Assembly (NCBI GenBank): GCA_023484105.1
Contig: JAMDBD010000003.1
Coordinates: 1-57,643 of the forward strand
Source: Thermoplasmatota archaeon
GTDB lineage: Archaea > Thermoplasmatota > Thermoplasmata > Thermoplasmatales > Thermoplasmataceae
Length of the DNA stretch: 57,643 nucleotides
Direction: 5' to 3'
How positions within the stretch are numbered: position 1 is the stretch's first letter; the number at the start of each line of letters is the position of its first letter. This document shows positions 50,531 to 57,643 of the stretch, in pieces. Below the pieces are notes generated by a model. It saw only the letters and a program-made list of their open reading frames with translations. It did not search any database and was not told the DNA's origin. Position numbers and translations under genes: made by a program.

Positions 50531-50538
50531 TATATAAT
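50531..50538 (-). promoter_or_regulatory. Putative TATA box for the phosphohexomutase gene
   Basis: Minus-strand ATTATATA centred about 24 bases before ATG 50510, so the mRNA is probably leaderless. The palindromic core also reads as a box on the plus strand. Confidence 0.5.
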
Positions 50539-51124
50539 GTTCAGACAGGGAGAATTTAATATTCCTCTTCATATTCATAATCCATTGTCCATCAAAATAG
50601 GGAAAGACTGCTACATTGCGCCGAGCGCAGTGATCATAGGGGAGGTGACCATAGGAGACAGAGTTATGATCTGCGATCATGCTGTCCTCAGGGGGGATGT
50701 GAATTCCATATCAGTAGGGAATGGAACCAATATTCAGGATTCTGTGACCATTCACGCTGAGAGCAACAGTCCTGTGATCATAGGTTCAGGCGTATCCATA
50801 GGGCACAATGCGGTTGTGCATGGCTGCACTATACATGACAGTGTGCTGATAGGCATGGGTTCCGTGGTAATGACCGGATCAATCATAGGGTCAGGTTCAG
50901 TTGTGGCGGCCGGCTCACTGGTAAAGGAGAACTTCATCTCGGATGAGGACTGCCTCATCCTGGGGAGGCCCGGAGAATGCGTGAAGAGAGATAGAAAATA
51001 CAGGGTTATGGCAGAACTCAATTCAATGGCATATGACAGGCTCAGGTCCAACTATCTGCAGGGAAAATACAGCAGGGTGACAGGAGCATCCATTCTCGGA
51101 AAAGAGGAAGAAAGCAGGCCATGA
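50537..51124 (+). CDS. Gamma-class carbonic anhydrase-like left-handed beta-helix protein (copy 2)
   Basis: 195 residues from ATG 50537; a TTG at 50585 would fit a second A/T box (ATTTAATAT, 50553-50561) and give a 179-residue product starting MSIKIGKDCYIAPSAVIIG. Hexapeptide repeats run from VIIGEVTIGDRVMICDHAVLRGD to VIIGSGVSIG. The three zinc-type histidines are kept in TIHAES and SIGHNAVVHGC. The tail is helical (YRVMAELNSMAYDRLRSNYLQG). It overlaps the giant repeat protein in ATGA, unlike copy 1, which stands alone. Enzyme activity is plausible but unproven. Confidence 0.8.
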   Translation: MFRQGEFNIPLHIHNPLSIKIGKDCYIAPSAVIIGEVTIGDRVMICDHAVLRGDVNSISVGNGTNIQDSVTIHAESNSPVIIGSGVSIGHNAVVHGCTIHDSVLIGMGSVVMTGSIIGSGSVVAAGSLVKENFISDEDCLILGRPGECVKRDRKYRVMAELNSMAYDRLRSNYLQGKYSRVTGASILGKEEESRP

Positions 51125-54100
51125 CAGATCTTCAGTCAAGGGCATCAAGGAAGATAAACAGTCTAATTTCAGGCATACTGAACAGCTCAACGCCTCTGGG
51201 CGATTCCTGTACCGAGATTGTGTCAATGATCGGAGAAATGGCCTCCTCTGACACCTTCATGGATGACATACTTCTTGATTCCCTGCAGACACTGATGATG
51301 GATAGCAGGGTTGACGAAAGCTGCAAAGACAGGATACAGAAGGCAGTTTCCGGCATGAGGGAGGGAGATTTTCTATCGGCTCTGCTGAAGATCTATCAGA
51401 TGATAGGCGCGGGAAATTACTTCCAGGCTCTGGAAAATATAGCTTCGGATAGTAGATTTGAGATCAGTGCTAAAACAGGCGATCTGATAAAACAGATCTC
51501 AGTCAGGTCAGGTCTTTATGAGCAGTGCCTTGAAATTTTGTGCAGGTTTGGAATATTTGTGCCCGAAGTGGCCCGATCATTTCTTTCAGCAAACCCTGAT
51601 TTAAATGTCGCCAGGGACCTGCTTAATTCAATGCGATCACATGGGCGCCTGGCAGACTATGTGCGCCTCCTTGAATTTTTCTATGACCATTTCCGGGATC
51701 CGGCAATGAGGGATGACCTGATATCTGGCTATCTGAAGACCGGGAACAGATCCGGAATTGCCGAAGTAATGAAGGGAACCACAGAGGATGAAATCAGTGA
51801 TCCGGAAGAGCTTTCAAAGCTTGCCGATATATTTCTTGAGGGTGGGGACATGGAGATGGCCTTCAGATTCTCCAAGAGGGCTGTTGTTCTTGATCCTCAG
51901 CTTCTTGAGGCCAACATAGTTTATCTGAAAACGCTGAATGCATCAGGGCGTTATGAGGAAAGTTATGCCCAGATAGCCAGGCTTGGTGAAGCCTCCGAAA
52001 AGAGTATTGAGATAATGAAGTTAAAGGCGGAATCCGCCTACAGGACTGGCAGATACAGGGAATGCATCGATACGGTTAACAGACTGATCAGGGATGGCAT
52101 AAAAGGAAGGGATCTTGTTCTCTTATTAATCAGGAGCTACACTGGAATCTCCGATTTTCACATGGCACTCAAACTGATATCGGAGAACGAAAAGGAATTT
52201 GGATCAGATCCTGAGATACTCAGGGAGAAATTTGCACTGGAATCATCGTTCGTAAACAGGAGCCAGGCATTGCAGACTGCAGAAAAAATTCTGGCGATAG
52301 ACCCAGGGGACAAATCAGCGTTGGCATTTGTTGTGGAAATGCTGTACAACACAGAGGAATATGAAACCATAGCGACCAGATTTTCCAGATCCAGCATTTC
52401 AGACAGCAGGATACAGGCAATGATACTCTCAAGCGAACTGAGGGTGGCAAAGAGTAATGAAGAACTGAAAGAAGTGCTTCTCAGATCATGGGCTGTGATG
52501 CAGAATGGCATATTTCTTGACACAGTATATGAAATTGCCAGAACAGACCAGGCGATTGGGGCGGTCAGATCAGGGTTACCACAGGAGAGCGCTGAAACGT
52601 CTCTGCTCATGGATATTATCCGGTTCAACGCAGGTTTATCTGTAAAGTATGATGACAGCTACATGGAGTCTGTATCGGCGGCCAAATCTCACGGCCTGCT
52701 ATGGGCCGTATGCAAGACGAGATTTTACCGGAATAACGGCGGAATGGACCCCGCAATGGAAAAATACGTGTTCAGAAAGGATGAGGAAAATCTGGCAACC
52801 ACATTCTCAATGATGCAGGAAATAGCCTCCGGAAAAACTATCAGAAATGTAAGGGATTCATGGTTTTTTGAATATCCTCTGAGTGAATTTCTTGCGAAGA
52901 TGAACCGCACAGAGGAGGCGGAGACTGTTCTGGAGGATTCTGTAAGGGAGAAATCCTCTGATCCATTTTACTGGTATGTCTCTGCACTAATACTTTACCA
53001 GCAGGGAAAATACCAGCAGGCACTGAAGCAGCTGAAGAAGGGTATGCAGCTTCTTACCAATGCGGATTTTCTTGCACTGCGTCTGAAGATAGCAATAAGG
53101 CTTGATGAACAGGAGGATATCCGTTCCTCATTTGAGACCATAATGCAAATGGGGGAACTGTCAAAGATTCCATACCAGGAGCTGCGGGATTATCTTACCA
53201 GATCCGGATCAGACATTCTTGCGTGGATATCAAAAATGCTTGAGGGGATCAGTGATGAAAATGGGGAGGCAGCCAGGATCGTGATGTTGTATCATGAAAG
53301 GGCCGGCGACATATCTGGGGCATCCAGAGTATCAAGAAAAATTATGCAGGGTAACTACATGAAGTCCGATCTGCTGAAGCATGTTATCCTGATGGAAAAG
53401 ACGGGTCAGCAGGATGAGGCTATCAAAGCCCTGATGGATTCAGAGGGGAAAATCAGGGACAGCCAAATAGAGATCCTGCTGGCAGAAAAGCTCCATTCCA
53501 GAGGAGATTTCCAAATGGCAATGGATCACTTCAGGCATGCGATTGATCTTGGAGCAGATCTCAGGAAAAACTGGGCATATGCAGACTCACTGATTGAGAC
53601 CAGGAAAATGAAAGAAGCTTCAGAGATTATAGAATCTGGAGGATTTCAGGATCTCAGGTTAAAGTATCTTGCCAGGCAGCATGACTACAGAGGGATTCTC
53701 AACGCCCTTTCCGGGATCAAACGGGACAGTGATGAATGGCCCAGATCTATTGATTTTCTTGTGAAAAACCTCTGGAAAAACGCCGATATAAGGGAAGCGC
53801 TCTTCAGGATATTTGAAAAGGAGCACGACCGCTATCTGGGAATTAAAATTTCTGAGGCTCTGGAAGCCAGTGATGACAAGGTTGAGGCCATAGAGGTAAG
53901 AAAAAAGATAATGCGCTTTTATCCTGAAGATGCGGAGAATATCAGTGACCTGGCAAAAATAGAGGCGGAGGGCGGGCAGGTCCTGGATGCCCTGTCTCTT
54001 CTGAAGAAGTCGCTGGGCAGGATCAGGGACACAGCCTCAGGCAGCCTCATAATTGACACTTTCATAAAAATCAGCTACCTCAATGGATTCTATCAGGATG

Positions 54101-54804
54101 CCATTGAAGTCTATGAGGCTAATCCGACATATATCAATAGGAATAACGCAGAGATGATAATCAGATCATACATCGAGTTAAGAAACCTGAATATGGCAGA
54201 GAAAATTGCAAGCAGATATGTCGGATCAATAATTGATGAAAAGGAATTCGATCAGCTTATCGCAGAAATAAAGGATACGAAGCATTTCTTCGAGATCTCT
54301 GATTATACAGCTAAACTTCTTGATACGGAATATAAAATGGGACGGGTGCTTGATATGGAGGAGGCGGTTTACATTGCAGAAATACCGCTCTCAAAGGCGG
54401 AAGAGATATATCGCTTCCTGTCAGAAGGCGGTTATTATTCTGACGTTAACAGGCATAAGTACGAGATCATCTCGAGGGAGGTAATTCAGAAATCTGTCAG
54501 GAAATCCAACATAATGAACATTGGCCAGCTCAAGATAAACGTTATCTTTAATTCTTTGGAAAGGAGGGACATCATTCTTGCAAAAAACCTATACACGTAC
54601 ATACGGGAATGCATCTCACGTCAGAGGAACCCTGACCTCAGCGATAAGGCTAAGGAAAGGATTGTCAAGGCTGCACTGAAAGAAAGAGTCAGGCTGGAAC
54701 CGCTTAACGTAGCCTATCACCTGAATCTTGGAATAGATGCAGCCATGGAGATTCTCACGCTAATGAACTATATAATAGATATCAATCGTGGAACAAGAAG
54801 GTAG
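51121..54804 (+). CDS. Giant TPR/alpha-solenoid repeat protein (1227 aa)
   Basis: Almost wholly helical, built of degenerate TPR-like pairs. Good units include ELSKLADIFLEGGDMEMAFR, FYWYVSALILYQQGKYQQAL and LAEKLHSRGDFQMAMDHFRH; others are only weakly conserved. The N-terminal ~130 residues are a separate helical part. There is no signal peptide or membrane helix, so it is cytosolic unless anchored by a partner. It is tied by 4-base overlap to the gamma-carbonic-anhydrase-like gene and by overlap to the M50 protease. No family with a known function is recognised; a scaffold role is inferred. Confidence 0.82.
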   Translation: MTDLQSRASRKINSLISGILNSSTPLGDSCTEIVSMIGEMASSDTFMDDILLDSLQTLMMDSRVDESCKDRIQKAVSGMREGDFLSALLKIYQMIGAGNYFQALENIASDSRFEISAKTGDLIKQISVRSGLYEQCLEILCRFGIFVPEVARSFLSANPDLNVARDLLNSMRSHGRLADYVRLLEFFYDHFRDPAMRDDLISGYLKTGNRSGIAEVMKGTTEDEISDPEELSKLADIFLEGGDMEMAFRFSKRAVVLDPQLLEANIVYLKTLNASGRYEESYAQIARLGEASEKSIEIMKLKAESAYRTGRYRECIDTVNRLIRDGIKGRDLVLLLIRSYTGISDFHMALKLISENEKEFGSDPEILREKFALESSFVNRSQALQTAEKILAIDPGDKSALAFVVEMLYNTEEYETIATRFSRSSISDSRIQAMILSSELRVAKSNEELKEVLLRSWAVMQNGIFLDTVYEIARTDQAIGAVRSGLPQESAETSLLMDIIRFNAGLSVKYDDSYMESVSAAKSHGLLWAVCKTRFYRNNGGMDPAMEKYVFRKDEENLATTFSMMQEIASGKTIRNVRDSWFFEYPLSEFLAKMNRTEEAETVLEDSVREKSSDPFYWYVSALILYQQGKYQQALKQLKKGMQLLTNADFLALRLKIAIRLDEQEDIRSSFETIMQMGELSKIPYQELRDYLTRSGSDILAWISKMLEGISDENGEAARIVMLYHERAGDISGASRVSRKIMQGNYMKSDLLKHVILMEKTGQQDEAIKALMDSEGKIRDSQIEILLAEKLHSRGDFQMAMDHFRHAIDLGADLRKNWAYADSLIETRKMKEASEIIESGGFQDLRLKYLARQHDYRGILNALSGIKRDSDEWPRSIDFLVKNLWKNADIREALFRIFEKEHDRYLGIKISEALEASDDKVEAIEVRKKIMRFYPEDAENISDLAKIEAEGGQVLDALSLLKKSLGRIRDTASGSLIIDTFIKISYLNGFYQDAIEVYEANPTYINRNNAEMIIRSYIELRNLNMAEKIASRYVGSIIDEKEFDQLIAEIKDTKHFFEISDYTAKLLDTEYKMGRVLDMEEAVYIAEIPLSKAEEIYRFLSEGGYYSDVNRHKYEIISREVIQKSVRKSNIMNIGQLKINVIFNSLERRDIILAKNLYTYIRECISRQRNPDLSDKAKERIVKAALKERVRLEPLNVAYHLNLGIDAAMEILTLMNYIIDINRGTRR

Positions 54805-54805
54805 A

Positions 54806-55408
54806 ATGAACTTCATAAACGAAAACGATCAGGAGATCAAGGATATACTCGTTGCAGTTGCCATACTTACGGCGGCATTCCTTATCGTTGATCTTTCCTA
54901 CTATGGAAGGGCCACTCTCCTGGCTTATTTTGGCATATTTCTGACGGCTGCGCTGGTATCAGTGCTGTCCGCATTTCTGATGCATGAGCTTTCACACAGG
55001 TACGTTGCGAGAAGGTTCGGCCAGTACGCATATTTCAAACTCTGGCCAATGGGTGCCATGCTTGCGCTGATCACATCCGTATTCGGCATAATTTTTGCCG
55101 CTCCGGGTGCGGTGTACTATCACGGCTATTTATCTGACAGTAGGACCAACGGAATAATATCTGCAGCCGGACCTGGCATGAATATCGCACTCGGAACGAT
55201 TTTTGCCGTTTTGGGAACTATTTCCGGAGAGTTCATTTTTTCCACAATACTCATTGAAGCCGCCAGGCTCAATTTCTGGTTTGGCTTCTTCAACATGATC
55301 CCATTCTGGCAGCTAGATGGAGCCAAGGTGTTTCACTGGAACAATGAAATATTCCTGCTGATGATTGCGGCGGCTCTTCTTGGAACCGTACTGACTGGTT
55401 TCTTCTAG
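54806..55408 (+). CDS. M50-family intramembrane metalloprotease (site-2 protease type)
   Basis: 200 residues from ATG 54806 (a GTG at 54788 lies inside the previous gene). Six hydrophobic segments. The zinc motif HELSH is at residues 60-64 inside a membrane helix, and the third ligand motif is NMIPFWQLDGAKVFHWN with its Asp. AAGPGMNIALG is the typical M50 strand between them. Such proteases cut membrane-bound regulators or clear signal peptides. Its substrate is unknown; the neighbouring repeat protein could be a partner or adaptor (inference). Confidence 0.88.
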   Translation: MNFINENDQEIKDILVAVAILTAAFLIVDLSYYGRATLLAYFGIFLTAALVSVLSAFLMHELSHRYVARRFGQYAYFKLWPMGAMLALITSVFGIIFAAPGAVYYHGYLSDSRTNGIISAAGPGMNIALGTIFAVLGTISGEFIFSTILIEAARLNFWFGFFNMIPFWQLDGAKVFHWNNEIFLLMIAAALLGTVLTGFF

Positions 55409-55437
55409 GTTCTCTCTTTCAGCTGCCCCAGAAATGT

Positions 55438-55447
55438 CTTAAATATG
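55438..55447 (+). promoter_or_regulatory. Putative TATA box for the Zn-ribbon/aEF1B operon
   Basis: CTTAAATATG-type box about 40 bases before ATG 55482. The predicted short leader contains GAGGTAG at 55471-55477 as ribosome binding site. Confidence 0.45.
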
Positions 55448-55481
55448 AGCCGGTATTTCACCATTGCTCTGAGGTAGCCAA

Positions 55482-55649
55482 ATGTCGTCAACAGATTCAT
55501 GCATTTCATGCGGGGCTGGTCTGGTGGAAAGTGGTTTTTCCATATTCGACTGTCCCAACTGTGGAGAGGAAGTTATTGGAAGATGTGTACAGTGCAAGGA
55601 GCATTCAACTCCGTATACATGTCCGAAGTGCGGTTTCACCGGGCCATAG
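55482..55649 (+). CDS. Small Zn-ribbon RNA-binding-type protein (COG2888-like)
   Basis: 55 residues with four CxxC pairs: CISC, CPNC, CVQC and CPKC, within MSSTDSCISCGAG through TPYTCPKCGFTGP. This double zinc ribbon is a small archaeal family often encoded next to aEF1B, as here. A role in translation is suspected for the family but not established. GAGGTAG lies 5 bases before the ATG, and the stop overlaps the binding site of the next gene. Confidence 0.9.
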   Translation: MSSTDSCISCGAGLVESGFSIFDCPNCGEEVIGRCVQCKEHSTPYTCPKCGFTGP

Positions 55650-55658
55650 GTGAATGTT

Positions 55659-55925
55659 ATGGGAGAGGTACTTGCAAGTCTCAGGATACTTCCGGAGGAC
55701 ACCGAGGTCAACACAGAGGATCTGTCCAGGAAGATAGAGGAAAGCATCGGAAAGGAATGCACGATTAACAGGATGACAACCGAGGAGATAGGTTTTGGGC
55801 TGAAGGCCCTGATTCTTGAAGTGATTGTGCCAGATGAGGAAGGGAGGATCAGCAGCATAGAGAACAAGCTGATGTCGATAAGCGGTATCTCACAGGTTGA
55901 CACCCAGAATGTCAGCCTGATCTGA
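55659..55925 (+). CDS. Elongation factor 1-beta (aEF1B)
   Basis: 88 residues from ATG 55659; GTG 55650 is in frame but overlaps the GGTGA that serves 55659. The EF1B guanine-exchange fold is recognised from MGEVLASLRILPEDTEVN, IEESIGKECTINRMTTEEIGFGLKALILEVIVPDEEG and the terminal ISGISQVDTQNVSLI. It reloads aEF1A with GTP during elongation. Confidence 0.94.
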   Translation: MGEVLASLRILPEDTEVNTEDLSRKIEESIGKECTINRMTTEEIGFGLKALILEVIVPDEEGRISSIENKLMSISGISQVDTQNVSLI

Positions 55926-55927
55926 AA

Positions 55928-57016
55928 TTGCAAATTATTTCTTTCGTTGAGGAAATACTGCTGGCTGTATTTGTAATCTTTCTTGTTCTGAGCAGTCTCT
56001 TTTTTCTGGCCATTCAGTTACTCAGGCAACAGGAACCCCAACAGGGGTACAGGGCAACCGGAAGGGCGCTTGTGATGATTCCATGCAAAGGGATCGATCT
56101 GACACTGGACAAAACTTTCAGCTCTCTGAAGGAACAGGATTACGACAATTATGAAATAGTCTGTATTGTGGACAGCGAAACAGACCCTTCTGTTGAATAC
56201 ATCCGCAGATCAGGACTCAGATTCATCACCAGCAATTACAGGTGCAATGGTTGCAGCGGTAAGGTTAGAGCTTTATGCACCGCGCTTCATGAATTCCGGG
56301 ACTTTGACATTTACGTAATAGGCGATTCAGATATAATAGCGAATAGCAACTGGCTCAGAACGCTTATTTCCCCACTGTCGGACGAATCTGTAGGGCTTGC
56401 CACAACATTCCCTCTTTTTGTGCCACAGGGCGGATTCTGGTCACAGTTCAAGTCTGTGTGGGGTATGGTGGGGCATTCGATGATGAAGTCAAACAGGACT
56501 AGGTTTGGATGGGGAGGATCGCTTGCCTTCCGGAAGGATCTCATAAATGACAGCATGGATCAGTTCTGCGCTTCCGTTTCAGACGACATAGCTCTCTCTA
56601 AAATATGCGCCGCAAAGGGAAAGAGGATAGAGTATATGCAAAAGGCAACGCCTGATATTGTTGTAAACGAGAATTTCTCCAGCTTTATGGAATGGGCGAA
56701 CAGGCAGGTCGCCCTTTCAGTATCATCAGGAAATAATGTCCTGAAATTCGGGCTCGCTTATTTTATAGGGCAGTCATTTCTGATAGTGTCGGCAGTAGTG
56801 CTTTCAATATTTCTAAATCCAGTATTCCTACTTCTGCTTGTTCCGTTTGTGACGCAGTCAATCAGGTATAGAAAATATCATGGCAAACTGGGTTTCTTTG
56901 TGCCATTGATAGAATTTCTTCTGCCTTTCATATACACTTATAATCTCCTGCACTCAGTCACCCATGAAGAGATACAGTGGCGCGGGTCAGTCTATAACCT
57001 CAGGGGTGGAAAATAA
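55928..57016 (+). CDS. Membrane GT2/GT21-like glycosyltransferase (ceramide-glucosyltransferase-like)
   Basis: 362 residues from TTG 55928, two bases after aEF1B. An N-terminal membrane helix (IISFVEEILLAVFVIFLVLSS) precedes the catalytic domain: GRALVMIPCKGIDLTLDKTF, the acidic motifs VDSETDP and YVIGDSDI, and then RFGWGGSLAFRKDL, DDIALSKICAAKG and FMEWANRQVALSVS (Q/RxxRW-like). Two to three C-terminal helices anchor it. GT21-type enzymes glucosylate lipids, so a glycolipid role is likely. It probably shares the aEF1B transcript. Confidence 0.82.
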   Translation: MQIISFVEEILLAVFVIFLVLSSLFFLAIQLLRQQEPQQGYRATGRALVMIPCKGIDLTLDKTFSSLKEQDYDNYEIVCIVDSETDPSVEYIRRSGLRFITSNYRCNGCSGKVRALCTALHEFRDFDIYVIGDSDIIANSNWLRTLISPLSDESVGLATTFPLFVPQGGFWSQFKSVWGMVGHSMMKSNRTRFGWGGSLAFRKDLINDSMDQFCASVSDDIALSKICAAKGKRIEYMQKATPDIVVNENFSSFMEWANRQVALSVSSGNNVLKFGLAYFIGQSFLIVSAVVLSIFLNPVFLLLLVPFVTQSIRYRKYHGKLGFFVPLIEFLLPFIYTYNLLHSVTHEEIQWRGSVYNLRGGK

Positions 57017-57265
57017 TGCTAATCATGAACGATTTCCAATATCAGAAATTCCGAGAATACATTCAATCTTAACTGCAATGAATCAGTGGATGTTATCCTG
57101 GCTTTAATGAATCCATCCATTATTTATTGGGGGAAAGGCCCTGCGCATAAGATGGCTGGTGAATAGTTGTTCTGAATAGAATCATGGCATAAGGCCAGAG
57201 ATTCAGAAAAATGGTTCTGGATGAAGAAAACCAAATCTGAGAACTAACATTTTCCAGCTTTATAG

Positions 57266-57643
57266 TTAAATACCGAACTTTTGATACTTATTGTATTCTT
57301 TCGGGATAAACTTCCTGATCCACCCCATCGAGTACGAATTGAACATTGAGATCTCCCAGAACGTCCTTTCAACCACGGCCTTCAGGTACATTTCCGATGC
57401 GATCAACGTTCTGGAAACAATACGCTTGACGCTTTTCCACAGGAATTCTATTTGATTGAGGTCGGGAGAGTATGGCGGAAGATACACTAATCGGATATGG
57501 AGTTCCAGCGCTCTTTACTTCACCATTTTCGAACGATGGGATGCAAAATTGTCCAGGATCAGGACTATCTCTTTGCCGGGGTTATGTGATCTTATTGCCT
57601 CCAGAAAGGAACACACATCCTCCTTCCTTGAATTATCGTAGAA
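57266..57643 (-). pseudogene. IS630-family transposase, broken, 5' part off the right edge
   Basis: The minus-strand frame enters at the right edge with FYDNSRKEDVCSFLEAIRSH and EIVLILDNFASHRSK, which contains the second catalytic Asp (LILDNFASH). It meets a TAA at 57515-57517, then continues with VYLPPYSPDLNQIEFLWKSVKR, which holds the final catalytic Glu of the IS630/Tc1 type DDE motif. The single nonsense codon splits an otherwise intact frame. The element's left end should lie between about 57220 and 57265, but no clear inverted repeat can be paired without the right half. Confidence 0.85.

Noticed and set aside
52158-52628. 156-codon minus-strand frame inside the giant repeat gene
   Set aside because: Low-complexity Ser/Leu shadow of the TPR-like helices; no start signal.
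1-57643. CRISPR arrays, rRNA genes or prophage modules
   Set aside because: No regularly spaced repeats, rRNA segments, integrase or phage structural genes were seen in reading the window.

Overview
The window reads as chromosomal DNA from an archaeon of the Thermoplasmata, most likely the order Thermoplasmatales. The evidence is an archaeal ribosomal super-operon (S4e, L32e, L19e, aIF1, RNase P Rnp1), thermosome, Nop5, Cbf5, an Sm-like protein, diphthine synthase, TiaS, Hel308 and aEF1B. Many genes have a TATA-like box 22-31 bases before the start codon, which implies leaderless mRNAs; genes inside operons often have a GGTGA-type ribosome binding site and frequent GTG/TTG starts. The assignment to order is inference from gene content and style, not from a phylogenetic marker comparison.

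Layout. (1) 1-2068: a long TPR-repeat gene on the minus strand that runs off the left edge. (2) 2282-18983: one dense plus-strand block: L3-L4-L23-L2-S19-L22-S3-L29-aIF1-Rnp1-S17-L14-L24-S4e-L5-S14-S8-L6-L32e-L19e-L18-S5-L30-L15, then secY, adenylate kinase, a DUF106/EMC3-like insertase, cytidylate kinase, Cbf5/TruB and a short Nop5. (3) 18977-28260: housekeeping genes on both strands (purF, Sm-like protein, M20 peptidase, nadM, enolase-dphB, a gamma-carbonic-anhydrase-like protein, a non-canonical Nramp-type transporter, and a small DUF4870 membrane protein pair). (4) 28261-31986: a low-density, decaying stretch: pirin, an IS256-type transposase fragment, an SDR dehydrogenase without an obvious start codon, a multiply broken dolichyl-phosphate-mannose-synthase-like pseudogene, and a type II tRNA-Leu(TAG).

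(5) 32082-40649: a 891-residue surface protein with a cytoplasmic CxxC tail, a GmhB-like HAD phosphatase, a GT2 glycosyltransferase, a 35-codon ORF coupled at both ends, a double-domain ThyX-like protein, an unrecognised 309-residue protein and the thermosome. (6) 40969-49157: tRNA-Thr(GGT), arfC-ahcY, then a plus-strand RNA/membrane-lipid block (Hel308, Trm5-like, cis-prenyltransferase, TiaS, AK6-like kinase, CDP-alcohol transferase). (7) 49161-57016: a phosphohexomutase opposite an operon of a second gamma-carbonic-anhydrase-like protein, a 1227-residue repeat protein and an M50 membrane protease, then a Zn-ribbon protein, aEF1B and a GT21-like membrane glycosyltransferase. (8) 57266-57643: a broken IS630-family transposase that runs off the right edge.

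Together the genes are mostly translation, RNA modification, protein export and lipid/glycan synthesis. No CRISPR array, rRNA or prophage was seen. The least explained parts are the beta-helix/giant-repeat/M50 operon, the small coupled ORF before thyX, the CxxC-tailed surface protein, the Cbf5-Nop5 overlap with a shortened Nop5, and the decaying island beside tRNA-Leu.
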